Origin: Gillisella vitis
GTDB lineage: Bacteria; Pseudomonadota; Alphaproteobacteria; Rhizobiales; Rhizobiaceae
Length of the DNA stretch: 64,000 nucleotides
Reading direction: 5' to 3'
Assembly (NCBI RefSeq): GCF_001541345.2
Contig: NZ_LMVL02000004.1
Location: forward strand, 62,001 to 126,000
The translations under genes were made by a program, and so were the position numbers. Under the pieces are notes generated by a model that saw only the letters and a program-made list of their open reading frames with translations, did not search any database and was not told where the DNA came from. Shown here in pieces: positions 8,567 through 17,617 of the stretch (the stretch's first letter is position 1; each line of letters opens with the position of its first letter).

Positions 8567-9327
8567 ATTTGTCTTTTCGAGTTTCCACGCATGTCAGAAC
8601 AAAAATGATGAAGATGGGTGTGAATTGCATCCGGTATTTTTAAATATTAGAAATATAAAAACAAAAGAAAACCTGCGAAACTCGGTCGGAAAATTCAGGA
8701 ATTCTCAATTTTTTCATGAACTGATGCAGTCGTTATTGTATCCCGTGATTGACAACAATATCCATACAGCGCATTGCATCTTTATCGCGGATCGCACTTC
8801 ATCCAGATAACATGATACAATATGCGTGGAATATACTGCATGAAAGCCCGTTTTTATCTATTGATCATTGGAGCAATTCCCCCAAATATTTCAGAATATC
8901 TTAGATTAAATTCAACAAAATCATAACTTTAAATTCTTCGGCACTTTCATTTTTTACAAAAAATATCGATAGCACCAATTGAAAATTCGATAAAATTTCG
9001 GAATGCGATATTTTTACCCAAAGTGAGGAATTTCAGAGAATTACTTTGCAATGAAATGGCCAAGCCTGCATAAGTATATTTGAATAAGAAGAGAGATCTA
9101 TCCAGATCATCCAAAATGGGCGAAGCGACCAGGTTCAATCTTCGAAATGAACAGTGCATCTTACGCTCTACCGAGCGCGACAAAAGCAGGCAGAGAATTG
9201 GGATCGATTTTCGCAAAAATCCGACACGAAAACAATAAGATCGAAAGTCTGTCAGATGACATATGAGCCAGACAGACTCTAAAGCGCAGGACCAAAACAT
9301 CGATATATCTGCACGTTGAAGAGTTTG
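8567..9327. other. AT-rich intergenic region, no gene seen
   Basis: This stretch is clearly AT-rich with many stops. A 98-codon frame (8514-8810, plus) and a 168-codon frame (8947-9453, minus) lack start signals and family resemblance, and the latter runs into the next gene. An 8-bp hairpin (AGTCTGTC / GACAGACT, 9246-9278) lies just before the GGDEF-EAL gene and may be part of its leader. Confidence 0.5.
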
Positions 9328-12063
9328 ATGATGAGCATTTCTGCCTGGGCCGGTAACATTGCGGGAAGTGTCAGGAAGCTTGCCAGCTTCTACTGGCCCG
9401 CTTTTATTGTGTGCGCTGCGGTTTTCGTCACCATTTTTGCAATCGAAAACCAAAATCGCAAAGCCTATCTGGAAGACAGGAAGGCCGCGATTACCGACAA
9501 GCTCAGCCCTGTGCGCGCCCGGCTGGAAGGCAATATCAAGGCTGACATCAAGATGCTCCAGGGCCTGCTTGCCGTGCTCGAAACCGAGCCGGATATGAGC
9601 CAGGCGCGGTTTTCCGCCATTGGCCGGCGATTTTTCTCCAGACCCGTGCGGTTGCGCTCAATCAGCCTTTCCTTCGACATGCAGACACGGCTGACCTATC
9701 CGTTCATTCTCAACCAGATTGGATATGACTTTACCGCCAACCCCCAGGAGCAAAAAGCCGCCTTGCAGGCCATGCGCAGCAATATCTATGTCATCACCGA
9801 GCCGATGAACCTGCCGAACACCGGCAATAGTCTCGTTATCTTTTACCCCATCGCATCATCGAGCCTGAACGAACCGGTCGGCGCGTCTGCGGACTTGCCC
9901 GATGACCAGACGTCCCTTCAGGATAAGCCCTTCAGCCATGGCCTGCTGCGCGGCACCGTCGATGTGGAGCGGCTGTTTCGCGAAAGTGGCCTCTATGACC
10001 TCGATATGAATGTTGCACTTTACGCCGACTCCGATACGCAAAACGCAACAAACACGGCGTTTTTTGGCGATCCCGCATTGATCGGCGCCAGTGCGGTGCG
10101 CATGGAGGTCAGCATTGGCGCCCAGTCCTGGGTGCTGGCGGCAGCCCCCAAGGGCGGCTGGCAACAACCCGCCAACGAAGTCTGGTTCCGCCAATTGGTG
10201 ATGTTCATCCTGGCACTGACGATCATCACGCCGTTCCTGTGGGTCGCGCATCTGCTGATGGAACGACAGGCCAATATTGCCGAACTGAACGAGCAGGAAC
10301 GGGAACTGCGTACCCTCTCACAACGATTGCAGATCGCGCTCGATGCCTCGCAAATCGGCGTGTGGGAAATGGATATCGGCAGCCTGGCCCTGACCTGGGA
10401 CAACCGCATGCGCCAGCTCTACGACTGTGATCCGTCACGGCCGATCGAAACCCGTGAAGACTGGAGCAATTGTCTCCATCCGGAGGACCGGGAAAGTGCC
10501 AGCCATGCCCTGGCCACAGCCATCCGCACCGGAGCCAATTACTCGACCGAGTTCCGTATTCTGGATCGCAGCGGCCAGATACGCCATATCCGCTCTTTCG
10601 GCTCGATCTATCGCGATGCGGATTTTCGCAAGAAAATCGTCGGGGTGAACTGGAACATCACCGCCGATGTCAAACTGCACGAAGCCCTGCATGACGCCAA
10701 AACCGCGCTGGAGGCCCAGAACCACGAGCTGGAAAACGCCCGGCGGATCATGGAACATACCTCCCTGCACGATCCGCTGACCGGACTTGCCAACCGACGC
10801 TTCCTCGACCGGCACCTGGCAGACATCGAAGCCATCAGCGGTAGCGGTAAATCTGTGGCTCTGCTGCACATCGATCTCGACAGGTTCAAGGAGATCAACG
10901 ACACGCTGGGCCATGCGGCGGGTGATGCGATGCTGCGCCATGCCGCAAGCCAGATCAACGCCCATATTTCACCGGGCGATTTTGCGGCACGCATCGGTGG
11001 CGACGAATTCGTGGTGGTCAAGCACGATAAGAGCAACCAAACCACAGCTCGCATTCTTGGCGAAGCCCTGATCGATGCCATCAACCAGCCGATCCATTGG
11101 GAGGGCCAGGAATGCCGTGTTAGCGCCAGCATCGGTATCGCCCAATCCTACAACAGCCACCCCCATCTGGAACAGGCATTGATCAATGCCGATATCGCGC
11201 TTTACGAGGCGAAACGGCGCGGCAAGAACCGGCTGGAATTCTTTTCCGACACGTTGAAGGAAGCGACGCTTTCCACCAAGCGCACCGCCGATGCTATTCT
11301 GCGCTCACTGGCCGATCACGATTTTATCCCCTATTTCCAGCCGCAATTTAACGCGCACACCATGCAGATCACCGGTGTCGAGGCGCTGGCGCGCTGGCAA
11401 CATCCGCAGCTTGGCCTGTTGCCGCCCATCGCATTTCTTTCGGTTGCCGAAAGCCTGAACGTCGTGGCCGCCATCGACAACAGCATTCTCGAACAATCCC
11501 TTACCGAGGCCCGGCGCTGGCAGGAGCATGGTCTGGACACACCGCATGTCTCCGTCAATATCTCTGCCCAGAGATTGTTCGATGATGGGCTTGTCGCCCA
11601 TCTGCGCGATACACCGCTTCCCGCTGGCGGCCTTGCCTTCGAACTGCTGGAATCAATCTCCTTTGACGACAAGGCGGAAGCTGCGGCCACCGCCATCAGC
11701 CAGATCAAGATCCTCGGTATCGATATCGAGATCGATGATTTCGGCACCGGCTATTCCTCGATCCTCAGCCTTTTGAAGCTCTCGCCCCGACGGCTGAAAA
11801 TCGACAGGCAATTGACCCAGCCGATCATCGAGAGCAAGCAACAGCGACGGTTGATCGGCTCCATCGTCGAAATTGGCCGTTCGCTTGGCATTGAAATCAT
11901 TGCCGAAGGCGTGGAAACCATGCAGCACGCCGAAATTCTGCGGGATCTCGGCTGTCATACCTTGCAGGGCTATGGCCTCGCCCGTCCCATGAACGGCGAC
12001 GACCTGTTCGCGCTTTTGAAGCGCCGATCTCTCGACCGCAAACAGGATGCCATCGCGCTCTGA
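9328..12063 (+). CDS. membrane CHASE-PAS-GGDEF-EAL cyclic-di-GMP protein
   Basis: The 911-aa protein has a first membrane helix at about 22-42, a periplasmic CHASE-like sensor domain, a second helix at about 285-310, a PAS/PAC domain at about 325-440, then GGDEF (motif intact, 557-561) and EAL (EALARW from 685). Both catalytic signatures are intact, with the EAL motif DDFGTGYSS also present, so it could make or degrade c-di-GMP depending on the periplasmic signal. The frame is open from a TTG at 9316, but ATG at 9328 or 9331 with GAAGAG upstream is more likely. It stands alone. Confidence 0.9.
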   Translation: MMSISAWAGNIAGSVRKLASFYWPAFIVCAAVFVTIFAIENQNRKAYLEDRKAAITDKLSPVRARLEGNIKADIKMLQGLLAVLETEPDMSQARFSAIGRRFFSRPVRLRSISLSFDMQTRLTYPFILNQIGYDFTANPQEQKAALQAMRSNIYVITEPMNLPNTGNSLVIFYPIASSSLNEPVGASADLPDDQTSLQDKPFSHGLLRGTVDVERLFRESGLYDLDMNVALYADSDTQNATNTAFFGDPALIGASAVRMEVSIGAQSWVLAAAPKGGWQQPANEVWFRQLVMFILALTIITPFLWVAHLLMERQANIAELNEQERELRTLSQRLQIALDASQIGVWEMDIGSLALTWDNRMRQLYDCDPSRPIETREDWSNCLHPEDRESASHALATAIRTGANYSTEFRILDRSGQIRHIRSFGSIYRDADFRKKIVGVNWNITADVKLHEALHDAKTALEAQNHELENARRIMEHTSLHDPLTGLANRRFLDRHLADIEAISGSGKSVALLHIDLDRFKEINDTLGHAAGDAMLRHAASQINAHISPGDFAARIGGDEFVVVKHDKSNQTTARILGEALIDAINQPIHWEGQECRVSASIGIAQSYNSHPHLEQALINADIALYEAKRRGKNRLEFFSDTLKEATLSTKRTADAILRSLADHDFIPYFQPQFNAHTMQITGVEALARWQHPQLGLLPPIAFLSVAESLNVVAAIDNSILEQSLTEARRWQEHGLDTPHVSVNISAQRLFDDGLVAHLRDTPLPAGGLAFELLESISFDDKAEAAATAISQIKILGIDIEIDDFGTGYSSILSLLKLSPRRLKIDRQLTQPIIESKQQRRLIGSIVEIGRSLGIEIIAEGVETMQHAEILRDLGCHTLQGYGLARPMNGDDLFALLKRRSLDRKQDAIAL

Positions 12064-12190
12064 TGCTTTTTTGAAATGCCTCACTTTTGAACGGAAAAGG
12101 GGTCGCCTCGCTTTGCCCTGCATCGTATAGAGAGGCTTGGCGCGACATGCGTGGCCGCCATTTTGCCTATCATTCACAAAGACCCAATCC

Positions 12191-13144
12191 GTGACAGCAT
12201 CGACGATTTCCCCCTTGCCTGAAAAAGACAATATAAGAGACAGGCATAACAGCCATGCCCGTGGCCGCGAGAAACTGAAGGCCCATCTGGCCGTTCTGCT
12301 GTTTGCCGTATTGCTCGCCACCTCCTTTTCCTTTGGTGGCATGGCGACCCACATGATCGATCCGATTGCGGTCCAGGCCCTGCGCTATATCGTCACCATC
12401 GCGCTGACCGCTTTCCTGTGCTTCCGCATCAAGCGTTATCCGCTCAAAGCGCCGCGTCGCCCGGTCCGCTTCGTGATTATCGGGGCGCTGATGGCCACCT
12501 ATATGATCAGCATGTTCATCGCCCTGCAATTTACTGCCCCTGTGGCGACCGGAGCGATCTTCACAATGATGCCGCTGATGAGCGCAGGTTTCGCCTGGCT
12601 ATTGATGCGCCAGAAAACCCGTGGCCGGGTGATGGTCAGCCTGGTGATTGCCGCCATCGGGGCAATCTGGGTGATCTTTCGCGGCGATGTGCAGGCGTTA
12701 ATCCATTTCGACATCGGCAAGGGCGAGCTGATCTACCTCGTCGGCGTCACCGCGCACGCCATCTATGTGCCGCTGCTGCGTAAATTCAACGAGAACGAAC
12801 CAGCGCTGATCTTCCTGCTCTGGTCGGCGGTGGGGACGCTCGCCTTCATGCTGGTCCCTGGCCTGCCCCGGCTGATCGCCCTTGATTACACCTCGATTTC
12901 CTGGCTTGGCTGGGGTCTGGTGCTTTATCTGGCGGTCGTGACGACGCTGATCACTTTCCTGCTGCTGCAATATGCCTCGCAGCGCCTGCCCGCCCCCAAG
13001 GTGCTCGCCTATAGCTACCTGACGCCGAGTTTCATCATTCTGCTGGAAGGCGCCATGGGCCATGGCTGGGCGCCGCTGGCGGTGTTTGCCGGGGCGCTGA
13101 TCACAGCCGCAGGACTTCTCGCCATGGCCCTGCTGCCGGATTGA
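12191..13144 (+). CDS. DMT-superfamily transporter (EamA type)
   Basis: An inner-membrane protein with about ten hydrophobic helices in two EamA-like halves (for example IIGALMATYMISMFIALQF and YLTPSFIILLEGAMGHGW). These families export metabolites or amino acids; the substrate cannot be read from the sequence. The start is uncertain. The frame is open from a TTG at 12137, the GTG at 12191 is chosen as more plausible, and neither has a strong Shine-Dalgarno. It converges with rutR 13 bases downstream. Confidence 0.8.
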   Translation: MTASTISPLPEKDNIRDRHNSHARGREKLKAHLAVLLFAVLLATSFSFGGMATHMIDPIAVQALRYIVTIALTAFLCFRIKRYPLKAPRRPVRFVIIGALMATYMISMFIALQFTAPVATGAIFTMMPLMSAGFAWLLMRQKTRGRVMVSLVIAAIGAIWVIFRGDVQALIHFDIGKGELIYLVGVTAHAIYVPLLRKFNENEPALIFLLWSAVGTLAFMLVPGLPRLIALDYTSISWLGWGLVLYLAVVTTLITFLLLQYASQRLPAPKVLAYSYLTPSFIILLEGAMGHGWAPLAVFAGALITAAGLLAMALLPD

Positions 13145-13157
13145 TCCGGCCTCGCGT

Positions 13158-13799
13158 TCAAATTCCCGGCTGGAGACCTCGCAGGAACAGGCCTTCCAGA
13201 AACCGTGCGGCATTCTCGAACCGGTCGTCTTCCGCCGTCCCTGCGCCCAGCACGGCACGCACCTGCACGTCGAAATCGGCGTAATGCTGGGTGGTCGACC
13301 AGATCGAAAAAATCAGGTGATAGGGATCGCAGGCGACAAGCTTGCCCGCCATGATCCAGCTGCGGATCACCTCGGCTTTCTCATCGACCAGATCTTTCAA
13401 CGGTCCTTTCAGCACATCCTCGATGATTGGCGCGCCCTGGAGCACTTCATTGGCAAACAGCCGGCTTTCGCGCGGAAAATCGCGGGCCATTTCCAGCTTA
13501 CGGCGGATATAGCTGCGGATCTCCTCCTGCGGATCACCCTCGGCATCAAAGGCGCGCAGCGGCTCCAGCCACGTTTCCAGCAGCCTGTCCATCAACAGCC
13601 GGTGCATCGCCTCCTTGGTGCGGAAATAATAGAGCAGATTGGGTTTCGACATGCCCGCCACCTCGGCGATCTGGTCGATGGTCGAACCGCGAAAGCCGCG
13701 CATGGAAAACACGTCCAGCGCTGCCTGCAGGATGACCTCCTCCTTTTCCTCCTGAATCCGGGTCCGCCTCTGCGTCTTCGATGCCCTGGCAATCGCCAT
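13158..13799 (-). CDS. rutR: TetR-family regulator of pyrimidine degradation, RutR type
   Basis: The 213-aa repressor has a TetR helix-turn-helix (GSTIDQIAEVAGMSKPNLLYYF, about 50-71; read in pieces: STIDQIAEVAG then MSKPNLLYYF) and the RutR-type C-terminal domain with HYADFDVQV near the end. RutR binds uracil and then releases its DNA sites. The ATG at 13799 has GGGAGA nine bases upstream. It is divergent from the hyuC-hydA-transporter operon, with a RutR-like operator between them (13952-13967). The assignment rests on sequence type plus context. Confidence 0.85.
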   Translation of the reverse strand: MAIARASKTQRRTRIQEEKEEVILQAALDVFSMRGFRGSTIDQIAEVAGMSKPNLLYYFRTKEAMHRLLMDRLLETWLEPLRAFDAEGDPQEEIRSYIRRKLEMARDFPRESRLFANEVLQGAPIIEDVLKGPLKDLVDEKAEVIRSWIMAGKLVACDPYHLIFSIWSTTQHYADFDVQVRAVLGAGTAEDDRFENAARFLEGLFLRGLQPGI

Positions 13800-13951
13800 G
13801 CTCTCTCCCTGTCTTCCCCATGCCTGCCTGCGCCTTGCTGCTTCCAACCCTGCCCCGGAAGCAACCAGACGCGCCTCAAAAAAAATAGGCGAAAGCTTTG
13901 ACCGAATTTTTCGCGTTTTTCGGCTTGAGTGCTACGCCGGAAGTTGTAATG

Positions 13952-13967
13952 TTTACCAATCGGTCAA
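13952..13967. promoter_or_regulatory. RutR-like operator in the rutR-hyuC divergent region
   Basis: TTTACCAATCGGTCAA fits the RutR consensus TTGACCA-NN-TGGTCAA at 12 of 14 specified bases and is an imperfect palindrome (TTTACC/GGTCAA). It lies roughly midway between the rutR and hyuC starts, so it could control both. Confidence 0.65.
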
Positions 13968-14100
13968 ATATCAATCACTGCCCTCAGAAAGGCAATGGTT
14001 GAGACCGAAACAAAGGCTCAAAAATAACAAGAGCTAACAATGATGGGAACAGCGGTTTTCGATGGGCATCGAAATCCCTGCACAAATTAGGAATGATAAA

Positions 14101-15354
14101 ATGACGGCTCACCCCGGTGCGAACCTGCGCGTAAATGCTGACCGGCTGTGGGACAGCCTGATGGACATGGCCAAGATTGGCCCCGGCATTGCTGGCGGCA
14201 ACAACCGCCAGACCTTGACCGACGAGGATGCTGAAGGCCGCGCCCTGTTCCAGCGCTGGTGCGAAGCGGCAGGCATGACCATGGGCGTGGACCAGATGGG
14301 TACGATGTTTGCCACCCGCCCCGGCACCGACCCCGATGCCCTGCCCGTCTACGTCGGCTCCCACCTCGACACCCAGCCCACCGGCGGCAAATATGATGGC
14401 GTGTTGGGCGTGCTGGCGGCGCTGGAAGTGGTGCGTTCCATGAACGATCTTGGCGTCAAGACCAAGCATCCGATTGTTGTCACCAACTGGGCCAATGAAG
14501 AAGGCGCGCGCTTTGCCCCCGCCATGCTGGCCTCCGGCGTGTTTGCCGGCATGCATACGCTGGATTACGCCTATTCGCGCAAGGACCCCGACGGCAAAAC
14601 CTACGGCGATGAGTTGAAGCGCATTGGCTGGCTGGGTGAGGAAGAAGTGGGGGCGCGGAAAATGCACGCCTATTTCGAATATCACATTGAACAAGGCCCG
14701 ATTTTGGAGGCCGAGAACAAGCAGATCGGCGTTGTTACCCACTGTCAGGGTCTATGGTGGCTGGAATTTACCCTCACAGGCCGCGAAGCGCACACTGGCT
14801 CCACGCCGATGAACCTTCGCGTCAACGCTGGTCTGGCCATGAGCCGGATTATTGAGATGGTGCAGGACGTGGCGATGAGCGAGCAGCCGGGCGCCGTCGG
14901 CGGCGTCGGCCAAGTGTTTTTCTCACCCAACTCGCGCAATGTGCTGCCGGGTAAAGTGGTGTTCACGGTGGATATTCGCACGCCGAGCCAAGAGAAGCTG
15001 GACCGGATGCGGGCGAAGATTGAGGCCGAAGCGGCAACAATCTGCGAAGCGCTCGGCGTCGGCTGTTCGGTGGAAGCCGTCGGCCATTTCGACCCCGTCA
15101 ACTTTGATCCCGCGCTCGTGGGCCGCGTCCGCGATGCGGCTGAACGCTTGGGTTACAGCCACATGAACATCATTTCCGGCGCTGGCCACGATGCCTGCTG
15201 GGCAGCACGAGTTGCGCCGTCCACCATGATCATGTGCCCTTGCGTGGGCGGGCTTTCGCACAATGAGGCGGAAGAGATTTCCAAGGATTGGGCCAGTGCG
15301 GGGTGTGATGTGTTGTTGCATGCGGTGTTGGAGACGGCGGAGGTTGTGGGGTGA
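14101..15354 (+). CDS. M20-family N-carbamoyl-amino-acid amidohydrolase (beta-ureidopropionase, HyuC/AmaB-like)
   Basis: This enzyme hydrolyses N-carbamoyl-beta-alanine to beta-alanine, CO2 and NH3, the third step of reductive pyrimidine breakdown. The 417-aa product shows binuclear-metal motifs: GSHLDTQPTGGKYDG with His88 and Asp99, NEEGARFAP, EYHIEQGP, and GAGHDA near the C-terminus. The ATG at 14101 has AGGAA seven bases upstream; an upstream ATG at 14062 does not. Related members act on allantoate or L-N-carbamoyl amino acids. The dihydropyrimidinase gene next door supports the ureidopropionase reading. Confidence 0.88.
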   Translation: MTAHPGANLRVNADRLWDSLMDMAKIGPGIAGGNNRQTLTDEDAEGRALFQRWCEAAGMTMGVDQMGTMFATRPGTDPDALPVYVGSHLDTQPTGGKYDGVLGVLAALEVVRSMNDLGVKTKHPIVVTNWANEEGARFAPAMLASGVFAGMHTLDYAYSRKDPDGKTYGDELKRIGWLGEEEVGARKMHAYFEYHIEQGPILEAENKQIGVVTHCQGLWWLEFTLTGREAHTGSTPMNLRVNAGLAMSRIIEMVQDVAMSEQPGAVGGVGQVFFSPNSRNVLPGKVVFTVDIRTPSQEKLDRMRAKIEAEAATICEALGVGCSVEAVGHFDPVNFDPALVGRVRDAAERLGYSHMNIISGAGHDACWAARVAPSTMIMCPCVGGLSHNEAEEISKDWASAGCDVLLHAVLETAEVVG

Positions 15355-15367
15355 TGACAGCATGATC

Positions 15368-15584
15368 GTTTCGATCTGCCGCTTACCCCCCTCTGCCCTG
15401 CCGGGCATCTCCCCCTCAAGGCGGGAAATCAGATAGACGATACGCCCAATCCTCCGACACACGATGCGCTCTAATCCCCACAGCATAAAATAGGGGTGCG
15501 AGGCAAACCACAGATCGATCTCCCCCCTTGAGGGGGAGATGGCTGGCAAGCCAGAGGGGGGGGGGGTAAGCGGCAAATCGAAAT
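15368..15584. repeat. RIME-like palindromic intergenic repeat, copy 1
   Basis: The copy runs from TACCCCCCTCTG-type DNA through CATCTCCCCCTCAAG to CTTGAGGGGGAGATG and CCAGAGGGGGG. It resembles the RIME/Bru-RS families of Rhizobiales. Its arms extend further than in copies 2 and 3: TCGAT-TGCCGCTTA on the left pairs with TAAGCGGCA-ATCGA on the right. It sits inside the operon between hyuC and hydA and could form a very large RNA hairpin there. Confidence 0.8.
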
Positions 15585-15622
15585 GCTTGAATGATAACCA
15601 AAACAAACACGGGTGAACACAC

Positions 15623-17077
15623 ATGAGCACAGTCATCAAAGGCGGCACCGTCGTCACAGCCGATCTCACCTACAAAGCCGATGTGAAGATCGAGGGCGGG
15701 ATCATCACCGAAATCGGCCCCGATCTTTCCGCCGATACCGTGCTGGACGCCTCCGGCTGTTATATCATGCCGGGTGGCATTGATCCTCATGTGCATCTGG
15801 AAATGCCGTTTATGGGCACCTATTCCGCCGATGATTTTGAAAGCGGCACCCGTGCGGGTCTGGCTGGTGGCACCACCATGGTGGTGGATTTCTGTCTGCC
15901 CGATCCCGGCCAGTCACTGCTGGAAGCGCTCGCCCGCTGGGATAATAAATCCACCCGCGCCAATTGCGATTATTCCTTCCACATGGCCATCACCTCATGG
16001 GATGAGCGCATTTTCAACGAAATGCAGACCATTGTGCAAGACAAGGGCATCAACACCTTCAAACACTTCATGGCCTATAAGGGAGCCTTGATGGTGAATG
16101 ATGACGAGATGTTCGCCTCCTTCTCGCGCTGCGCCGAGCTGGGCGCACTGCCGCTGGTGCATGCCGAAAATGGCGATGTGGTCGCCGCCATGTCGGCCAA
16201 GCTGCTGGCTGAGGGCAATGATGGGCCAGAGGCGCACGCCTATTCCCGCCCGGCTGAAGTGGAGGGCGAAGCCACCAACCGCGCCATTATGCTGGCCGAT
16301 ATGGCGGGCGTTCCGCTCTATGTGGTGCATACGTCTTGCGAGCAGGCCCATGAGGCCATCCGCCGCGCCCGGCAAAAGGGAATGCGCGTCTATGGCGAGC
16401 CGCTGATTCAGCATCTGACGCTTGATGAGAGCGAATATTTCGACAAGGATTGGGACCACGCCGCCCGCCGGGTGATGTCGCCGCCGTTCCGCAACAAGCA
16501 GCATCAGGATAGCCTCTGGGCTGGCCTGCAATCCGGCTCGCTGTCTTGCGTTGCCACCGACCATTGCGCCTTTACATCAGAGCAGAAGCGGTTTGGTGTC
16601 GGCAATTTCACCAAAATCCCCAACGGCACGGGTGGTCTGGAAGATCGCCTGCCCATGCTGTGGACCTATGGCGTGGCAACGGGCCGCTTGACCATGAACG
16701 AGTTCGTGGCCGTCACCTCCACCAATATCGCCAAAATCCTCAATATCTATCCGAAAAAGGGCGCGATCCTTGTGGGGGCCGATGCCGATATTGTGGTGTG
16801 GGACCCAAAACGCTCCAAGACCATCTCGGCCAGCAACCAGCAATCGGCCATTGATTACAATGTGTTCGAGGGCAAAACCGTCACCGGACTGCCGCGCTTC
16901 ACGCTCACCCGTGGCGTGGTGGCGATTGAGGAAAGCACCGTGAAAACGCAGGAAGGCCACGGCAAGTTTGTGAAGCGTGAGCCTTATCCGGCGGTGAGCA
17001 AGGCGCTGTCTACGTGGAAAGAACTGGTGTCGCCGCGTAAAGTGGAACGCACCGGCATTCCGGCAACGGGAGTGTGA
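15623..17077 (+). CDS. hydA: dihydropyrimidinase (D-hydantoinase)
   Basis: The enzyme opens the ring of dihydrouracil or dihydrothymine (and hydantoins) to N-carbamoyl-beta-amino acids. The 484-aa amidohydrolase has the full binuclear zinc set: His56-x-His58 (DPHVH), carbamylated Lys153 (MAYKG), His180 (VHAENG), His236 (VVHTSCE) and Asp313 (ATDHCAF). It follows hyuC after a 268-base spacer filled by the RIME-like repeat and precedes a small membrane gene two bases after its stop. Confidence 0.95.
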   Translation: MSTVIKGGTVVTADLTYKADVKIEGGIITEIGPDLSADTVLDASGCYIMPGGIDPHVHLEMPFMGTYSADDFESGTRAGLAGGTTMVVDFCLPDPGQSLLEALARWDNKSTRANCDYSFHMAITSWDERIFNEMQTIVQDKGINTFKHFMAYKGALMVNDDEMFASFSRCAELGALPLVHAENGDVVAAMSAKLLAEGNDGPEAHAYSRPAEVEGEATNRAIMLADMAGVPLYVVHTSCEQAHEAIRRARQKGMRVYGEPLIQHLTLDESEYFDKDWDHAARRVMSPPFRNKQHQDSLWAGLQSGSLSCVATDHCAFTSEQKRFGVGNFTKIPNGTGGLEDRLPMLWTYGVATGRLTMNEFVAVTSTNIAKILNIYPKKGAILVGADADIVVWDPKRSKTISASNQQSAIDYNVFEGKTVTGLPRFTLTRGVVAIEESTVKTQEGHGKFVKREPYPAVSKALSTWKELVSPRKVERTGIPATGV

Positions 17078-17079
17078 GG

Positions 17080-17598
17080 ATGAGCAAAATCAGGATGGTG
17101 AAGGCTTATTTCATCGCCGTTATCGCGGGGATACTCGTTGTCGATGTCATCATTCTAACACTATTTTTGACTGATTTCATTTTAGTAGAAAAAAGCTACT
17201 TTTTACCATCTGAAATATTTTCCGGATTCTGGGGTTTAATTATATTATTGTTACTTATATTTGCATACGAATTTCCAATAGCTGCAATTACCGCAGCACC
17301 GTTTACGTTGGCATGTATCTTTCTTATTGGAATTACTTGGGATTCAACTCATAGAAACTCAATTATTCTAGGTGCGCTTTGCCCAATAGCATCAATATCA
17401 TCTTTCAGTATAATTTTTATAATGCCTATGACAGCCGCGGCCGACACTGAAAAATACAGATTTAACGAGTATATTTTGCCAGCCCTGGCTTTAAGTATTC
17501 CGTTGATCCCAAGCGGTGCCGTCGCCGGATCGGTCTTCTGGCGTATGGGTCTGCGCCCAAAAGCACCTCAAAATCAACCCGTTCTTCAAAATCAATGA
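17080..17598 (+). CDS. AT-rich hypothetical membrane protein inside the pyrimidine operon
   Basis: The 172-aa protein has four to five hydrophobic helices (AYFIAVIAGILVVDVIIL, FWGLIILLLLIFAYEF, ITAAPFTLACIFLIGI, ALALSIPLIPSGAVAGSVF) and no known motif. The ATG is two bases after the hydA stop, so it is probably co-translated. Its base composition is strikingly AT-rich against the GC-rich genes on both sides, suggesting recent acquisition or replacement of a locus. A role in transport is only a guess from the neighbours. Confidence 0.6.
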   Translation: MSKIRMVKAYFIAVIAGILVVDVIILTLFLTDFILVEKSYFLPSEIFSGFWGLIILLLLIFAYEFPIAAITAAPFTLACIFLIGITWDSTHRNSIILGALCPIASISSFSIIFIMPMTAAADTEKYRFNEYILPALALSIPLIPSGAVAGSVFWRMGLRPKAPQNQPVLQNQ

Positions 17599-17617
17599 TG
17601 AGACGTGGACGACCATC

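Noticed and set aside
8947..9453. 168-codon minus-strand frame across the AT-rich spacer and the start of the GGDEF-EAL gene
   Set aside because: It overlaps the membrane/CHASE coding start on the other strand and has no recognisable domain.
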